Assembly: GCA_963281255.1 (NCBI GenBank)
Contig: OY725496.1
Span: 1,798,001-1,862,000 of the forward strand
Reading direction: 5' to 3'
DNA length: 64,000 nt
DNA from: Aphrocallistes beatrix
Taxonomy: Eukaryota; Porifera; Hexactinellida; Sceptrulophora; Aphrocallistidae
Shown: one piece after another, positions 11,490 to 22,860 of the stretch
Position numbering within the stretch: position 1 is the first letter of the stretch
Layout: each line of letters begins with the position of its first letter
Made by a program: the position numbers and the translations under genes
Notes under the pieces: generated by a model
Told to the model about the DNA's origin: nothing
The model's input: only the letters and a program-made list of their open reading frames with translations
Database searches by the model: none

Positions 11490-12385
11490 TGAAAATAATG
11501 CTAGAGACTAGCTTCCAACGGGTGACATGGGGTTTTTAGGGGTATAGATTTCGAATATCATATTTTCAGATCTATATCATAGGCGTCGGACCCACCCGGC
11601 CACCCGGCATGTGCCGGGCGTCCCTAAGGAGCTTCCCGGCTCTACCCAGCCCATGCCCGGACTATGACCGACTCTACCCGGCATCGTCGGTTATGGGCCG
11701 GATAGGCCCAGAGGGACTACCTGACTGGGTACAAGCTTTCTCGATACATTCCCAAAGTCCTAGAACCGTGTATCATGCAGTTTAACTGCGCAACAAGCGA
11801 GCAGGTAGCTCAGTAGGGAGTTTCCCGTCTTGGGAAACCACTATCGCAATACAGTAGAGTAGATTATGATAATAGTCGATTTCTATAGAGTTTTGGTTAT
11901 GTTAGTGAATTGTGAGTGTGATATTTATTTATGCCGTGAATGTAGCGGCCCCGGAATAGATTGGGCCGACCACGGAGCCTTCGGGCTGGGCGCCCGAAGG
12001 CCCGTCAAACCCATTTCCGACGCCTATGATCTATATGATAAATTATTTGTTTATTTTTGTTTACATTAGATACATAAAGTAAACAAATCTCAAAGATATG
12101 CTAGAAACTTGCTTTAAACGGTTGACATGGGGTTTTCAGGGGTGTATATTTCGAATATCAAATTTTCGAGTAAATTTGATAATTAATTTGTTTACTTTTG
12201 TTTACAATAGATACATAAAGTAAACAAATCCCAAAAATGGGCTAGAGACTAGCTTACAACGGTTGACATGGGATTTTTAGTGCTCTAGATTTCGAATATT
12301 ATATTTTCGGATCCACATGAGAAATTATTCGTTGACCTTTGTTTACAATATTTATATAAAGGAAGAAATTTCCAAAATATGTTAG
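11490..12385 (+). repeat. ~137-bp minisatellite, interrupted by a hAT MITE
   Basis: About three and a half imperfect tandem units, each containing GCTAGAGACTAGCTT, GGTTGACATGGGGTTTT, TTCGAATATCA and GTTTACAATAGATACATAAA. The first unit is separated from the rest by the MITE at 11578-12028. Confidence 0.75.
11578..12028 (+). mobile_element. hAT-like MITE, family CATAGGCGTCGGA, copy 1
   Basis: A 451-bp GC-rich element with inverted ends CATAGGCGTCGGA and TCCGACGCCTATG and an 8-bp target duplication ATCTATAT (11570-11577 and 12029-12036). The interior includes many CCGGG/CCCGG motifs and a tRNA-like segment (GGTAGCTCAGTAGGGAG). The second copy is at 58105-58531, inverted. An 8-bp duplication with these ends fits hAT. 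Confidence 0.88.
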
Positions 12386-12482
12386 ATTGAGTGACTCTCC
12401 AGGCGCCCGCAGGGCGACTCTGTGGACACGCAGTGTTCGCAAGCCGCGAATCGCAAGCAAGCGAAGCGTGCTTGTTTGATAA
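12386..12482 (+). repeat. R repeat, GC-rich end fragment
   Basis: Carries the R-family signature: GGCGCCCGCAGGGCG, then GGACACGCAGTGTTCGC, then AAGCAAGCGAAGCGTGCTTG. Only the ~90-bp GC-rich end is present. Confidence 0.75.
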
Positions 12483-13075
12483 ATAATAGGCTACTTTCTG
12501 TTGGATCATAATACATTTTGTCACATTAAATCATATTGTTTTCGTGATATGGTGCAATTTATCAAATATGATTGATAAATTATATTGCACCATATCTCGA
12601 AAACCTTAAGATTTGAATAAAAAAATCTATAAGGAGCTAATTGAAAGTAGCCTATTATCTATCGAATACAATTAAATTTGAATGAATAGCTAAAACAGTT
12701 TCAAGATATAGGCTCAAATGTTCAAAGTGCGTTTCCATAACAACGATGGAATGTAACAACATTCCTTTAGAAAAGATCAATTCTTTCGAATCAACCTGTC
12801 CCCACCTAGATTATGCTTTAAAATCATACATTAATAACGCTTTAAAATGTGCTTACAGGTCAGAATATCGCCAAAATTTATCTTAAATCTGTGAAAAGCA
12901 GGTTTGAAAACCACATAACTCATATTCCACAAATAGTTGAGGTCATCCAACATGACCAATGGATTCCAAAAATATGACTTCCTATTCAACAATAATACAT
13001 TTCCCGTGTCTAACTTGAGTGGATTACGAGATTTCAATAATACACAATGAACCCGAGTAGGAAAGTTGACAGTGC

Positions 13076-13780
13076 TAGTATTAAGTAATCTATGGGGTAG
13101 AGAAAGAGCTGTGTCAGAAATCTTCGGAGCCGGACAAGATTGTTATGGATTCTGGCCACCTAGAACTGGGACTCTGCGTTGGTGTTTAAGCTCGTTGAAA
13201 GAAAGAGACTAGCGAATTTGGTCCGAAACTGCAGTAACTTGAACCGGGGGACTTCAAAGAGGAGTTGAATGTGTGGAAGACTTGGCCTCCCATACTAAAA
13301 CGGCTAACGAGAAGGTATCTGGTTTCCCTAAGGGCTCGGATTTCGGTGAATGGTAGTAAGTCACAGTTGATATTGGTGGAGACATGAAAACTCTTATCCA
13401 ATGTACTTCGGAACCTCAGTGTTTTCTTAAATGGGAGATGGTTCTACTCAAGTCGACCGTGACTGTGCTTGGTATCATTATTGAGGAAACCCTCTCATTC
13501 ATCCCACACCAGGGGCGGCGCGAGAGGAGTAACAGGGGTTGCGAGACTTTTAATACTTATACTTGATATTTTTTAACATCTGGAATACTCTAACACATTC
13601 TAAACAGTAGACACAATTCACTGAAATAAACAATTTTCAAACTTTTAGGTCTATTCCAAATACTAGTACCAATCGATCAAATGTCAAAAATAATTTTAAT
13701 ACGAACCTGAGGGTTCGCGAGCCCATCGCGAGGGATTGTGACCCAAGTGCAATTCCAGAGTTATAAAATTTCATAAGGCC
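13076..13780. other. unassigned region
   Basis: About 700 bp of mixed composition. At 13509-13525 the sequence CACCAGGGGCGGCGCGAG looks like a hAT-type left terminus, but I found no partner end. Open frames on both strands (13186-13401, 13384-13566) overlap in antisense and have no recognisable domain. Confidence 0.3.
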
Positions 13781-14335
13781 GGAAGACTCCTCTCTTGTCA
13801 CAGAGCATTCCTTCCCCAGGACCTGGTCTATTCGCAGCTAATATACTGTGATGCAGACATGTATAGCCTCAATCAATACTGGCTGAACCGATCGAACGAA
13901 ATCCAACCCGTAGCTGCAAGGCTAGTATTAGGATCGCTTGCTCGCCCCCGGTGGCATCACTGTACCATCTCAGGGAAGTAGTACTGCTGGAACATTGATG
14001 CAACGGCTTTGAACGAATCGCCCTGCTAAAGTAGGTTCCTCTATCTGAGAAGCAGCACATACACCTGGTTGCCCGGGTCTGGTAATCATTCCACAATCCA
14101 CTGTAGCTGTACTCCTTTAATCTTCCAGAACAACTGAAAGTGTCAACACAAACCCGGGGCGCGAACTCTAACACCTTGGAACAGCATTCGTGGTGCAAGG
14201 ACCTTCGGGCAGAAGGCATTTAGTGTGCAGGGTTTTTCAGAGTGGTCCCCCACCCAGCATCCGGCAAGCGAGAACATTTAGGTGCTCCGAGGGGAGTACG
14301 TACACGGCTAGCTAGGAGGCCATCCGAGAATTTAA
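13780..14335 (+). pseudogene. CR1/L2-like LINE, ORF2 3' relic
   Basis: The plus strand, in several shifting frames, resembles the C-terminal end of CR1-group non-LTR retrotransposon ORF2. In order: a SQLIYCDAD-like stretch, an RSNEIQPVAARLVLG stretch resembling the 'LQrvQNaAARlv' block, a YHLREVV stretch resembling 'LreLHWLPv', and a TFGQKAFSVQG stretch resembling 'GeRaFsv.aP'. Stops and shifts separate these blocks, so it is long dead and truncated at the 5' side. The large antisense frame at 13869-14219 is its shadow. The assignment rests on remembered consensus motifs. Confidence 0.6.
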
Positions 14336-14475
14336 GAAGCAGGAAGTAATCCTTTTTTATTTTTATCATGTATACATTTCTGTTTTGTGTGTTGTTTTAT
14401 GTTATGTTTTGTTCGTTGCTGTTTATTTTTATTTTGTAACTTTAATGCAATTTTAATGCACCTGGTCAAAATATA

Positions 14476-14949
14476 CACTGCCTGAACAAAATATTCGTAT
14501 ACCTCATAATTCCCCATGCAAATAGTTATAATACTGATTTATTTAGCGAGTCAAGGTATTTAATTGGTAAGAGATACGCTTAATTTACTTCAAATTCGAA
14601 TTCTCCATATTCGAGTTACTCACTTTTTAATCATTCAACTAGTTTACACTCCCACAAGGTTACAAATTTTCAAACTGTGCCACCTCATACCACCAATGCC
14701 ATCATATACAATGGTGATCACTCGCGACATGTGGCATAGGAAAGCAAATGCTGAAAAACTTAATCTTGAAGAAGAGTAATTTGGTTGAAAACTTAAAAAG
14801 TGGGTAATTTGAAAGTGGAGAATTCGGATTTGAAGTCAAATTAAGTGTATCTCTCACAAATTAAATATTCTTGAAACGCTAAAAAATCAGTATTATAACT
14901 ATTTGTATGGGGAATTATGGGGTATACGAATACTTTTGTTCAGGAAGTG
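14476..14949. mobile_element. Tc1-like MITE, family CACTGCCTGAACAAAA
   Basis: A 474-bp element with inverted ends of more than 60 bp (CACTGCCTGAACAAAATATT on the left; TTTTGTTCAGGAAGTG on the right) and TA at 14474-14475 and 14950-14951. Both sides are near-palindromic, so the open frame at 14564-14779 is not a gene. The ends resemble the common Tc1-type CACTGCCTGGCCAAAA. Confidence 0.85.
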
Positions 14950-14971
14950 TATACAAAATAATGACCCCCGT

Positions 14972-16043
14972 CATGGAATACTTAATATACGGCTATATAT
15001 GTCACCGAGAAGGCCATAAAACGAAGAGACCAGTTTTAACAAAATCAAAATTTAATTAGACTGATAAATCAAAAACAGCTTCCGATAGACATTTGAAATG
15101 TATTAATACCATATACAAACATTATATCAGAGTATCCAATTCAGCTGTCAAAAATTTAATATGTCATCATGTGATTGCGCAATTGGCAATTTTTGGAGCG
15201 GAAAATGTTGCTATTCCAGCTCATATTAAACATCGTTATCTGCATTTCTAATGTTTGATTTTTTTTAATAGAGCAACAATAGAAAGACCTCAAGCCAAAA
15301 AATCTGAAAATTTTGGTTGGAATGTCTATGCATTCCTCAGTTGCTATGGAAACAAAAAATTACATGTTTAAGCCATAACTCGAAAGGTATAGATCGTAGA
15401 CACTAAGAAATTATACTATTTAATCCGTAAACTATTACTTCCTATATGAGAATAAAACTATTCACATGTCTATTTTCAATAAGTTCTGAGTAATCTTGGA
15501 TTTTGTCACATCCCATTACTTCTCTATAGATCGTGATAAAATCCTCGATAACTCAGAACTTATTGAAAATAGACATGTGAATTGTATTATTCTCATATAA
15601 GAAGTAATAGTTTGCGCCTACGATCTATACCTTTCGAGTTATGGCTTAAACATGTAATTTTTTGTTTCCATAGCAACTGAGGAATGCATAGACATTCCAA
15701 CCAAAATTTTCAGATTTTTTGGCTTGAGTTATTTCTATTGTTACTCTATCAAAATTCTAAGCATTAGAGATGCAAATAACGATGTTTAATATGAGCGAGA
15801 ACAGCAACATTTTCCGCTCTAAAAAGAGCCTATTGCGCAATCACATGATGACATATCAAATTTTTGACAGCTGAATTGGATACTCCGATATAATGTTTGT
15901 ATATGGTAATAATACATTTCAAATATCTATCGGAAGCGGTTTTTTATTTATCGGTCTAATTAAATTTTAACTTTGTTAAAACTGGCCTATTCGTTTTATG
16001 GCCTTCTCGGTGACATATATAGCCGTATATTAAGTAGGCCATG
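14972..16043. mobile_element. P-like fold-back element, copy 1
   Basis: A 1072-bp near-perfect palindrome centred near 15520. Ends are CATGGAATACTTAATATACG and, inverted, CATGGCCTACTTAATATACG. The 7-bp flanks CCCCCGT (14965-14971) and CCCCCAT (16044-16050) are a target duplication with one difference. Arms include GTCACCGAGAAGGCCATAAA and the stretch TTCCATAGCAAC shared with the fold-back at 22971. It is noncoding and would fold into a ~500-bp hairpin. Terminus and duplication length match the THAP-bearing element at 39079. Confidence 0.82.
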
Positions 16044-16050
16044 CCCCCAT

Positions 16051-16666
16051 TTACAATTAAACTTCAACTCTAACTGAATTCATTTCAGCCATGCCTGTTT
16101 TTGACTTTCGCTATCCCCATTGTACAGAAGGATTATTAGACTAGGGATGTAATTGATTACGACACGGAGAACAAAAAAATGTAGTAAAAGATGGAGACAT
16201 ATCAATTCACAGGATTAACTTGCATTTATAGAGGCAAAAATATATAATTCAGATACCTTTGTTTGACTCCACTTTTGTATACGATTACAATCCTGACCAC
16301 TTCGAAAATACCAAGTGAGTATTGCTTTGATTTGTCCCGAGTGAGTTAAGTTATTGTAAATAATTTATAATATGCTAGACCGAATTCATGTAGTATCGCG
16401 GTGCATTTGTGGGTTGTCACAATCGTCAACAAACTGAGTTATCTTTAGATATTTTTAGCTTGGGAAGTTATCGTTGACTTCGGTCGACTGCTTCTTGATA
16501 TATCCTCATCCTCTTTTATTTTAAAGTTGGGTCGGCATACATAAATTTCTGCCCAATAGCATTGAAGAGTAGTAAGGCTCATGGCGGAGTTGACTAATTT
16601 AGCTTACTCCTTTTGTCTACATGTGAATAGATACTTGTGCATAAATTATGGGAAATAACTTGTTGA
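16051..16666. other. unassigned AT-rich spacer
   Basis: About 600 bp between two mobile elements with no long frame, repeat or known motif recognised. Confidence 0.4.
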
Positions 16667-16670
16667 TTAA

Positions 16671-18600
16671 GGATACCGCCCGTGAAAAATCCATAGGTTT
16701 GGCTTACAGCATATATCAAGAATAGAGATATATAAGATGTTAAGCGTGGGCAGGTAGTGCAATTAAAAAATATTGAGACATGCCAAACAGTTTTTGGTTC
16801 ACATTTCTAGTTTTTGAATTACAGCGTCTCAAAGTCGGTTTTTTCCGTTTTTCCCTAGCACATCTTAATGGTAAGCCCTCCTGCACTCTGTGATTTTTTT
16901 AAAGCACATGTATGGATCAAATGCTTCGAAAATTTATTCATAGATAGTCTATCATATTTGCCACTTCATAGGACCAAAAGAAAGTTAAAATTTTAAAAAT
17001 TGTAAATTTTATCGGTGTCCGAATAAAAAGGGCCAAAAAACGGCGAAAAAAGCCCGATTTTCTTTGCAAATCAGCAATAAAATCACAAATTTATAAAATA
17101 TCAAAAATTGAGTGGTCCTACGCTCATCGCCTAATGATATGGAACAACTCCTGAAATTTTCAAACCTCTATCTCAAAGCAATTTTGAGTTAAAATTTTTG
17201 AAAGACGGTCAATTTTGGAATTTTAAAGTCCCGAGATATAGGGATTTGAAGTTTTGATGGTAAGAACGATGTAAAATGAGCTATTAACGAAAAATAAAAG
17301 CATCCATGGACATTTAATCGCGTGTATACTAATGAATTAGATGTATTCCAACAGATTTTGGTGAAAATAGCAAAATTATACTGAAAATTCACAAATTACC
17401 TTGAGGCCCCTAACCCCGAATATTTTGAACCAATTAGGGAATGTAAATCATATTCCTAGCAGTACAATGTATAATTCATCGGTTTAGAATGAATAAAGAG
17501 CTACCAAAAAGTATATTGGGAAGTTAGAGCGAGAGTCTACGACTTTTAGTTTTCAAGTTAGGATTTTCGAAAAATGCTACGTCATCACGTGATAAAAATT
17601 TGAAACTTAGCATTCCATTCCATGTAGTACATTTATTATTTAAGAATCAGATATATACCGTCTTGAAAAGTGTATTAGGAATTGAGAGCTAAGAATTTTG
17701 GTGTATATTTCCCGAGATATGGAGGAATCTGTTTTTGGACCATAAATGGGGGGGCTTTGACCGAAATTTGGAGATAAATGCTTTGAACTTCCAAAATAAT
17801 CATGTTGGGTGCTTCAAAGTTTCTGTATACATTGCTAGTGACTACTGCATAGTTTTTTGAGTATAATAGCTACTTTTGGGAACTTATTTCATGACAAGAT
17901 TCACCATTTTCTAATATATTCAAAGTTCTCCATAGAATTTGTATTACAACAAAAACGATGATTAGTCAAGAAATATTTACTTTTTGACAAAGAGATGTTT
18001 GAGGAACCTATATATTATCATATATATCCTTTCATTTAAGATTATTATAGATTATATATCTTCAATAGTTTTTAAGCATTGACATCGAGCACTTTGGGGG
18101 CCATAGAGTGGTTTGATGTCCGAACTTTACCTACAATATACTATAACTTACGAACTAATGGTCCGATCTGAACAAACTTTTTTTTAAAATGTTCAGAATT
18201 TTTTTCTATACACAATAGCTAATATCACAACGGCCATTTCCCGAGCATTTTAGAAATGAAGTCCCTCATAAAGATATTTTTGATTGGATTTCAGGTGCCT
18301 CTTTTTCTAAATTCATCTGTTTTATAATATTTAAAGGGGCCAAAACCATTTTGAGGTTCGTATAATTGAAAAAATATCAGATAAGTTAGAAAATAATTGA
18401 TGAATGCGCCGCAAAATCACGAATAACTTTCCGATTTTTAGTACGCCTGAGCTTTATGTGCCCAGTTCTAGAATATCAAAATAAATACCGTCCAACAAGT
18501 ACGATTAGATGGTAGACTACTCAATAATCCGATGGAATTGACAATAAAAAATTCCACAATTTTTTTAAATGTTTTGCGATGTTTTTCGAGGGCGGTATCC
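16671..18600 (+). mobile_element. TTAA-A copy A4 (complete)
   Basis: A 1930-bp element with TTAA at 16667-16670 and 18601-18604 and termini GGATACCGCCCGTG and CGAGGGCGGTATCC. It is nearly identical to A2 in the opposite orientation, implying recent movement. A-family landmarks include ATGCTACGTCATCACGTGAT, TCCCGAGATAT and the ends themselves. No open frame longer than about 70 codons. Confidence 0.92.
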
Positions 18601-18613
18601 TTAATAACTAATA

Positions 18614-19058
18614 CAGTACACCCTCGGTTATCCGAACACCTCCGTTTGTTAGCTCAAAGATTGGTGTTCGGATAAGTGAAATCGTTCGGATAAGCGAAAT
18701 ACGTATTTTACGCTCTTAAATGCACATGTAGCAACTTAGATGTTTTTAAAGAACGTATTATGATTTGAATTCTACTTACACGTATGTATAGCCAAACAAA
18801 TTGACAATGCTACGCACAATTTTGGAACATACATTTTTAAGGAATTGATTTATTAAACATCATTTCAGTTATCTGAACACATTATTTCAGTTATCCGAAC
18901 ATATCATTTCAGTTATCTGAACACATTATTTCAGTTATCCAGACACATTATTTTCACAAATTCGATTGAAAAGTATTTGATAAAATGAGTGGTACTCGAC
19001 ACTGTTCGGATAATCGAGGTGTCGGATAATCGAGGTTCGGATAATCGAGGGTCTACTG
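18614..19058 (-). mobile_element. pogo/Tigger-like MITE, copy 2
   Basis: A 445-bp inverted relative of the element at 10261-10673, with TA at 18612-18613 and 19059-19060. It lies only 8 bp beyond A4. The tandem TCAGTTATC.GAACA units are again present near 18865-18950. Confidence 0.87.
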
Positions 19059-19060
19059 TA

Positions 19061-20982
19061 TACTGGTTATGCTTGGATTGATGGTAGTCTTAATTGGGGA
19101 CAGAACTTAAATCGCACCCTGCACGCATCAACTAACATATAGATTGAATTCTCTAGTATTATAGTTTGAGGCTGAGGGAATAATTGTGTTTTGAAGTGGT
19201 TTACTACCATTTTTGTCCCACTTTTGAGTGGCGAAAATTGGCAAAAATCCACTAAAGTGGCATGATATTTTTTCAACACGAGCAATACTATTGAACACCT
19301 CCCGATTACTTTTTCACATTGGTTCTTAATTATTTCACCTTTTAATGACCTTATTCTACGATTTTTAGATACAGATAGATGATAACTTTTTGAATGCCGT
19401 AAGCAATAATATATGAAGCCGTGACCCAAGTCATATAAGGCCTATTCACAAATTTCGAGAAATGGATTAATGGGAAGATATTGAATATATATACAGCATA
19501 TTGTAAAGCATTAGCCATGCATAATAGGCCTTATTTATTACAAGGATATATAAAAATGATATCAAAGTATGCGTATTGGTTGAGAAAAAACAGAATAGTC
19601 ATTATCTTGTTGCACAACAGCTATGCTATCATACAAATTGTTCATTTTTAGTGTGCTTCCTATATTCTTATATTTGATCTATGATCCAGTATAATAATAG
19701 TAGCACAGTACTAAAATGAGTGCTGGTGTAGGGCCGGCCGGCCGTAAGTGGTGCACAGACCAAAGCTTAAAAGATATCGCCCTGAAAGCTTTTGTGAAGC
19801 TACGGACATATAGTTGTGCATCTACTCATACGATTTTCAATATATTCTAAATCATCATCATTACGTAGCATTTTGTGATTTTATTCTTTTGCTTATTATA
19901 CAAGAGCTAGAAGAGCTGAGATTGATAACACTGGTGAAATATGAGGCCCTCTAAAACCCATTTCATTTCTAGATCCATTGGACATACTAGGACCAAAGTT
20001 TTGTCGCGTCAACATCGCCGAATTTTAATGATAAATGCCTATTAGAGCTCAAATTTAGTAGTTTGAGGTAAAGAATTGTTCGATAAAGAGTTCAATATAG
20101 ATGTCTCAACAAAATTATATTCATTAATTAAGCTTACGTTATCATGATGACACAGCAATAATTATAAATGGCTAATAGAGTTAAAATGATAAGAAATAGA
20201 AATAAACATATGTTGTAGAAAGTGTTCAGTGTAGATGACTATACAAAATAATGCTAATTAGTTATGCTCACGTCATCATGATGACACAGCCAAAATTTAC
20301 ATCCACAATTTTAATCGTTCAAACTTTAATTGATGTAAGAAAAGCCCCTCACTAACGGGCTAGAAATGTGCTTCCAAATTTCTCGGATGACATGTAATGT
20401 GTCATCATCCAAGGAATGTGGAGGCACACTTCTGGGCTGTCTGTGAGAGGCATTTTTTTGAACTGTTTTAAACATACCTTGAAATACGAGTAGTATGGAC
20501 AATTTTGGGATAAAAAAGTGGCAATGGAAATTCATTTTGGGCAATTGATACTTTATTGTGAAAACAATTGTAATAGTAACTGTGATCAATTTGAACAGAT
20601 TCGATAGACAACTACAATCAAATCAGAAATAATCTAAACAAGCACACATCGCTTGCTTGCACTGCGCGGCTTTGATAAAGTGAGATTGTTTTGTTTTAAA
20701 TTGAATGAAAATAAGTTTACCATTATATTGCTGAAAAAAGATTACTATAGTAATATACAAATATACATAGCATTCATATCATAGTAGGTAGGCTTTCAGC
20801 CTTACCTAACTTACCTATTCTGGTAGCAGAAGTGATTCACAACATGATTTCTAACTTTCTAAAAATAAAATAACTTGGAACAGGAGGATGCTACATAGTA
20901 TTTAGCTTAATTATACCCTTTTACTCAAATAAATATGAAATTAACTGAATATACTTGTACATTTGATTTGAAATGAATTATA
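19061..20982. other. mostly unassigned region with a two-copy tandem repeat
   Basis: AT-rich. Two direct repeats of about 125 bp lie at ~20030-20170 and ~20170-20295, each ending in ATCATGATGACACAGC. GGCCGGCCGGCC occurs at ~19733. A small GC-rich R fragment (CGCTTGCTTGCACTGCGCGGC) is at 20648-20675 in inverse orientation. The open frames at 19067-19429 and 20326-20589 (minus) have no recognisable domain and are not supported. Confidence 0.4.
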
Positions 20983-21490
20983 TCACTCTATCACTAATTG
21001 ATCAAGATAATCCCTATTGTACGTAGTATGAGTACTCTTTTTTATTGTAATAACAGGTGCATAATGCTCAGAATTGTTTCTAATGTATAGAGCGGTTGGT
21101 GTTGAATTTTCTAGCGAGCTACTGAATCTAAGGACATTGTTGATAGCAAATAATCTTCTTTCCAAGATAAACTTCCAACATAATATCAGTTGACAGCATA
21201 GAGGAAGTTGCCTTTATCTCAGCTTCTGTTGCTACATGCATCGTATCCAAGTGCATTCCTGAATCTTGAATATGCTTTGCTGCAGTTTCGTTGCGCATCT
21301 GGAAATACCTTTGAAGCTTCACCTTTCCTTCTGTGAGCAAATATCTGCGAAGCTCTTCGCGTAATTTGACATGATATTTCTCGTTCCCTGTAATAATCTT
21401 TGAGATACATCAGAAATAACAATTGCCATCTCCTACAATTTTATAAGTCTCCCATGGTTCGGATTTACTGAGAGGTTGATTCACGAGTAA
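20983..21490 (-). pseudogene. OTU-family cysteine protease relic
   Basis: OTU proteases are ubiquitin-directed cysteine peptidases; OTU domains also occur in several mobile elements. The minus strand shows the family blocks in order: the catalytic Cys block as VGDGNCYF (about 21455-21435), a region resembling the helix after it (ITGNEKYHVKLREEL), the block ATEAEIKATSSML (about 21235-21195), and a catalytic-His block NNSEHYAPV (about 21085-21050). One in-frame stop follows the Cys block and the last block is in a different frame. Spacing of ~130 codons between Cys and His fits a full OTU fold. No terminal repeats were found, so host pseudogene and element-borne gene both remain possible. Confidence 0.65.
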
Positions 21491-21659
21491 GTTGTGTTGT
21501 TCGATAGGTTCTACAGATTAGCTTCAATGGTTTGTCTCGTGAGTGAGAGATCCAGAATATCAAATTTAAAATATCGCAATTCTTCTGTTCCAAATGTCAA
21601 TTTATGAACAAAGAAATACGTATTTAATATGAGTTACCATTGGGACGCGACTAAGGCAG

Positions 21660-21715
21660 AACCAAAATGTACTCAGGCCGCGCACCGCGAGCAAGCGAAG
21701 CGCACCTTTAGAATT
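21660..21715 (+). repeat. R repeat, GC-rich end fragment
   Basis: Short fragment with GCGAGCAAGCGAAGCGCACC, matching the 3' end of the R repeats at 31.5, 32.1 and 50.1 kb. Confidence 0.55.
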
Positions 21716-22257
21716 TAATGACTATTAAAGCTGTGGTAAAACTAAGTTTTATTTAGTTGACTGATTTAGAATATCTTCTCGTGAGATACCATAGGTGAAA
21801 CGAGGGATCAATTTGCTCGTTAAACTCTTTTTGGAGCATGACTGAAGAATGTTGAAGCATTAAGTTGTGATCCAGGCCTTGTTAGTTGTGGAACAGGTAT
21901 TACATTTGACATATTTTAACTTCGTTGAAAAAACGCTTTGCAAGGTGTTGAGGAATTTTAATCCCAGAACGATCCTATTTGCTATTGCATTACTATCAGT
22001 CACCTTAGATATACCGAATTAGTATATGAAAGAATTACCTGTTTACCTATACTTTTTGTCATAATGAAGTTTATATTTAATCTGTTCTTTTAAAATATTA
22101 TTAGGAGCTTCATTGCATAGTTAACTATGTTGTAGTTTTGAAATACGCCTTCGAGGTCTTCTTGGTACTCAAATCTACATGCATATTAATGAATGAAGAT
22201 AAATATTGTAACAAAAGTCTCCTGGAAAAATCTTCTGAAGCAAATTCAATGAGATTG

Positions 22258-22530
22258 TTAAATCTTGCATTTTATGCCGTTAATGTGATGAGTAAAAAAT
22301 TCTGCTTTCTTTAAATCTTCGAGAGTCCCTGGTTCGCTCTCTATAGTTGCGCGATTGTCGAAAATTCCGTAGAGATGGTCTAATAATCCAATTAACTTAG
22401 GGAGTTGATAGTTGAAATGGACTGTATTTAGTAACTCGGTTCCATTCATTATAGACTTCAATAAACTTGGCCATCTCTTCCCTATCTCTACTTCCATCTT
22501 CTCAGCTTTTCTACTGACGTCGCACGCCAA
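22258..22530 (-). CDS. unidentified 90-codon open frame
   Basis: The minus-strand frame starts with Met and has unusually even, helix-like composition (Lys/Glu/Leu-rich, for example KAEKMEVEIGKRW and LPKLIGLLDHLYG), unlike the translated repeats around it. It is followed about 60 bp on by more coding-like sequence in another frame (DLEGVFQNYN around 22150). It lies upstream of the OTU relic on the same strand and could belong to the same dead gene. No family recognised. Confidence 0.3.
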   Translation of the reverse strand: MACDVSRKAEKMEVEIGKRWPSLLKSIMNGTELLNTVHFNYQLPKLIGLLDHLYGIFDNRATIESEPGTLEDLKKAEFFTHHINGIKCKI

Positions 22531-22599
22531 TCATGACACAAGATATCTCCTATACTAGGAGCATAATACTGCATTAAAAATTATACCAAAATGTGGCTT

Positions 22600-22860
22600 A
22601 TACGTACACATTGGAGGGTTTTGGAAGCAATTCTCTAGAAGTTTTTACATACTTGATATTTTTTAATGATATGGACCTCATATATTGTTTTGGCCCCTTT
22701 GGAGAATATATAATGCTTAAATACAGAAGAAAGGCAATCAAAATACCTTAAAAATATATCTAGAGGATAGTTTCTTTCTCGTGGAGTTTTCGATTCTATG
22801 TTCAATTCACAAAATGATTCCCACTTATAAATTATAAAATAATATAATCAAAATATTGAT
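22600..22860 (-). repeat. TTAA-A fragment A9
   Basis: Matches the part of A elements containing ATTTTTTTAATGATATGAACC and CCTTTGGAGATTATAA (compare 33440-33510). Both ends are missing and divergence is high. Confidence 0.55.

Larger units (their letters stand above)
10681..13075. repeat. large inverted-repeat (fold-back) structure
   Basis: Arms of about 420 bp at 10681-11105 and 12655-13075 are inverted copies with moderate divergence: CTCCTACTCGG on the left pairs with CCGAGTAGGAAAG on the right, and both include the CACCTGTTTCTCACAG-type stretch. The interior holds a ~137-bp minisatellite, a hAT-like MITE, a GC-rich R fragment and a second palindrome at 12483-12655 (GATATGGTGCAATTTATC and its complement). 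It resembles other fold-backs here in carrying GGAATGT.ACAACATTCC, but I found neither the P-like CATAGCC ends nor a clear target duplication. Short open frames in the arms are mirror images and not accepted as genes. Confidence 0.7.

Noticed and set aside
11800-11865. tRNA gene
   Set aside because: There is an A-box match and an anticodon-like stem, but position 33 is not T, no TTCGA B box follows and the acceptor stem does not pair. It is part of a MITE present twice.
13869-14219. 116-codon minus-strand protein, Cys/Ser-rich
   Set aside because: It is antisense to a region whose plus strand matches LINE ORF2 C-terminal blocks.
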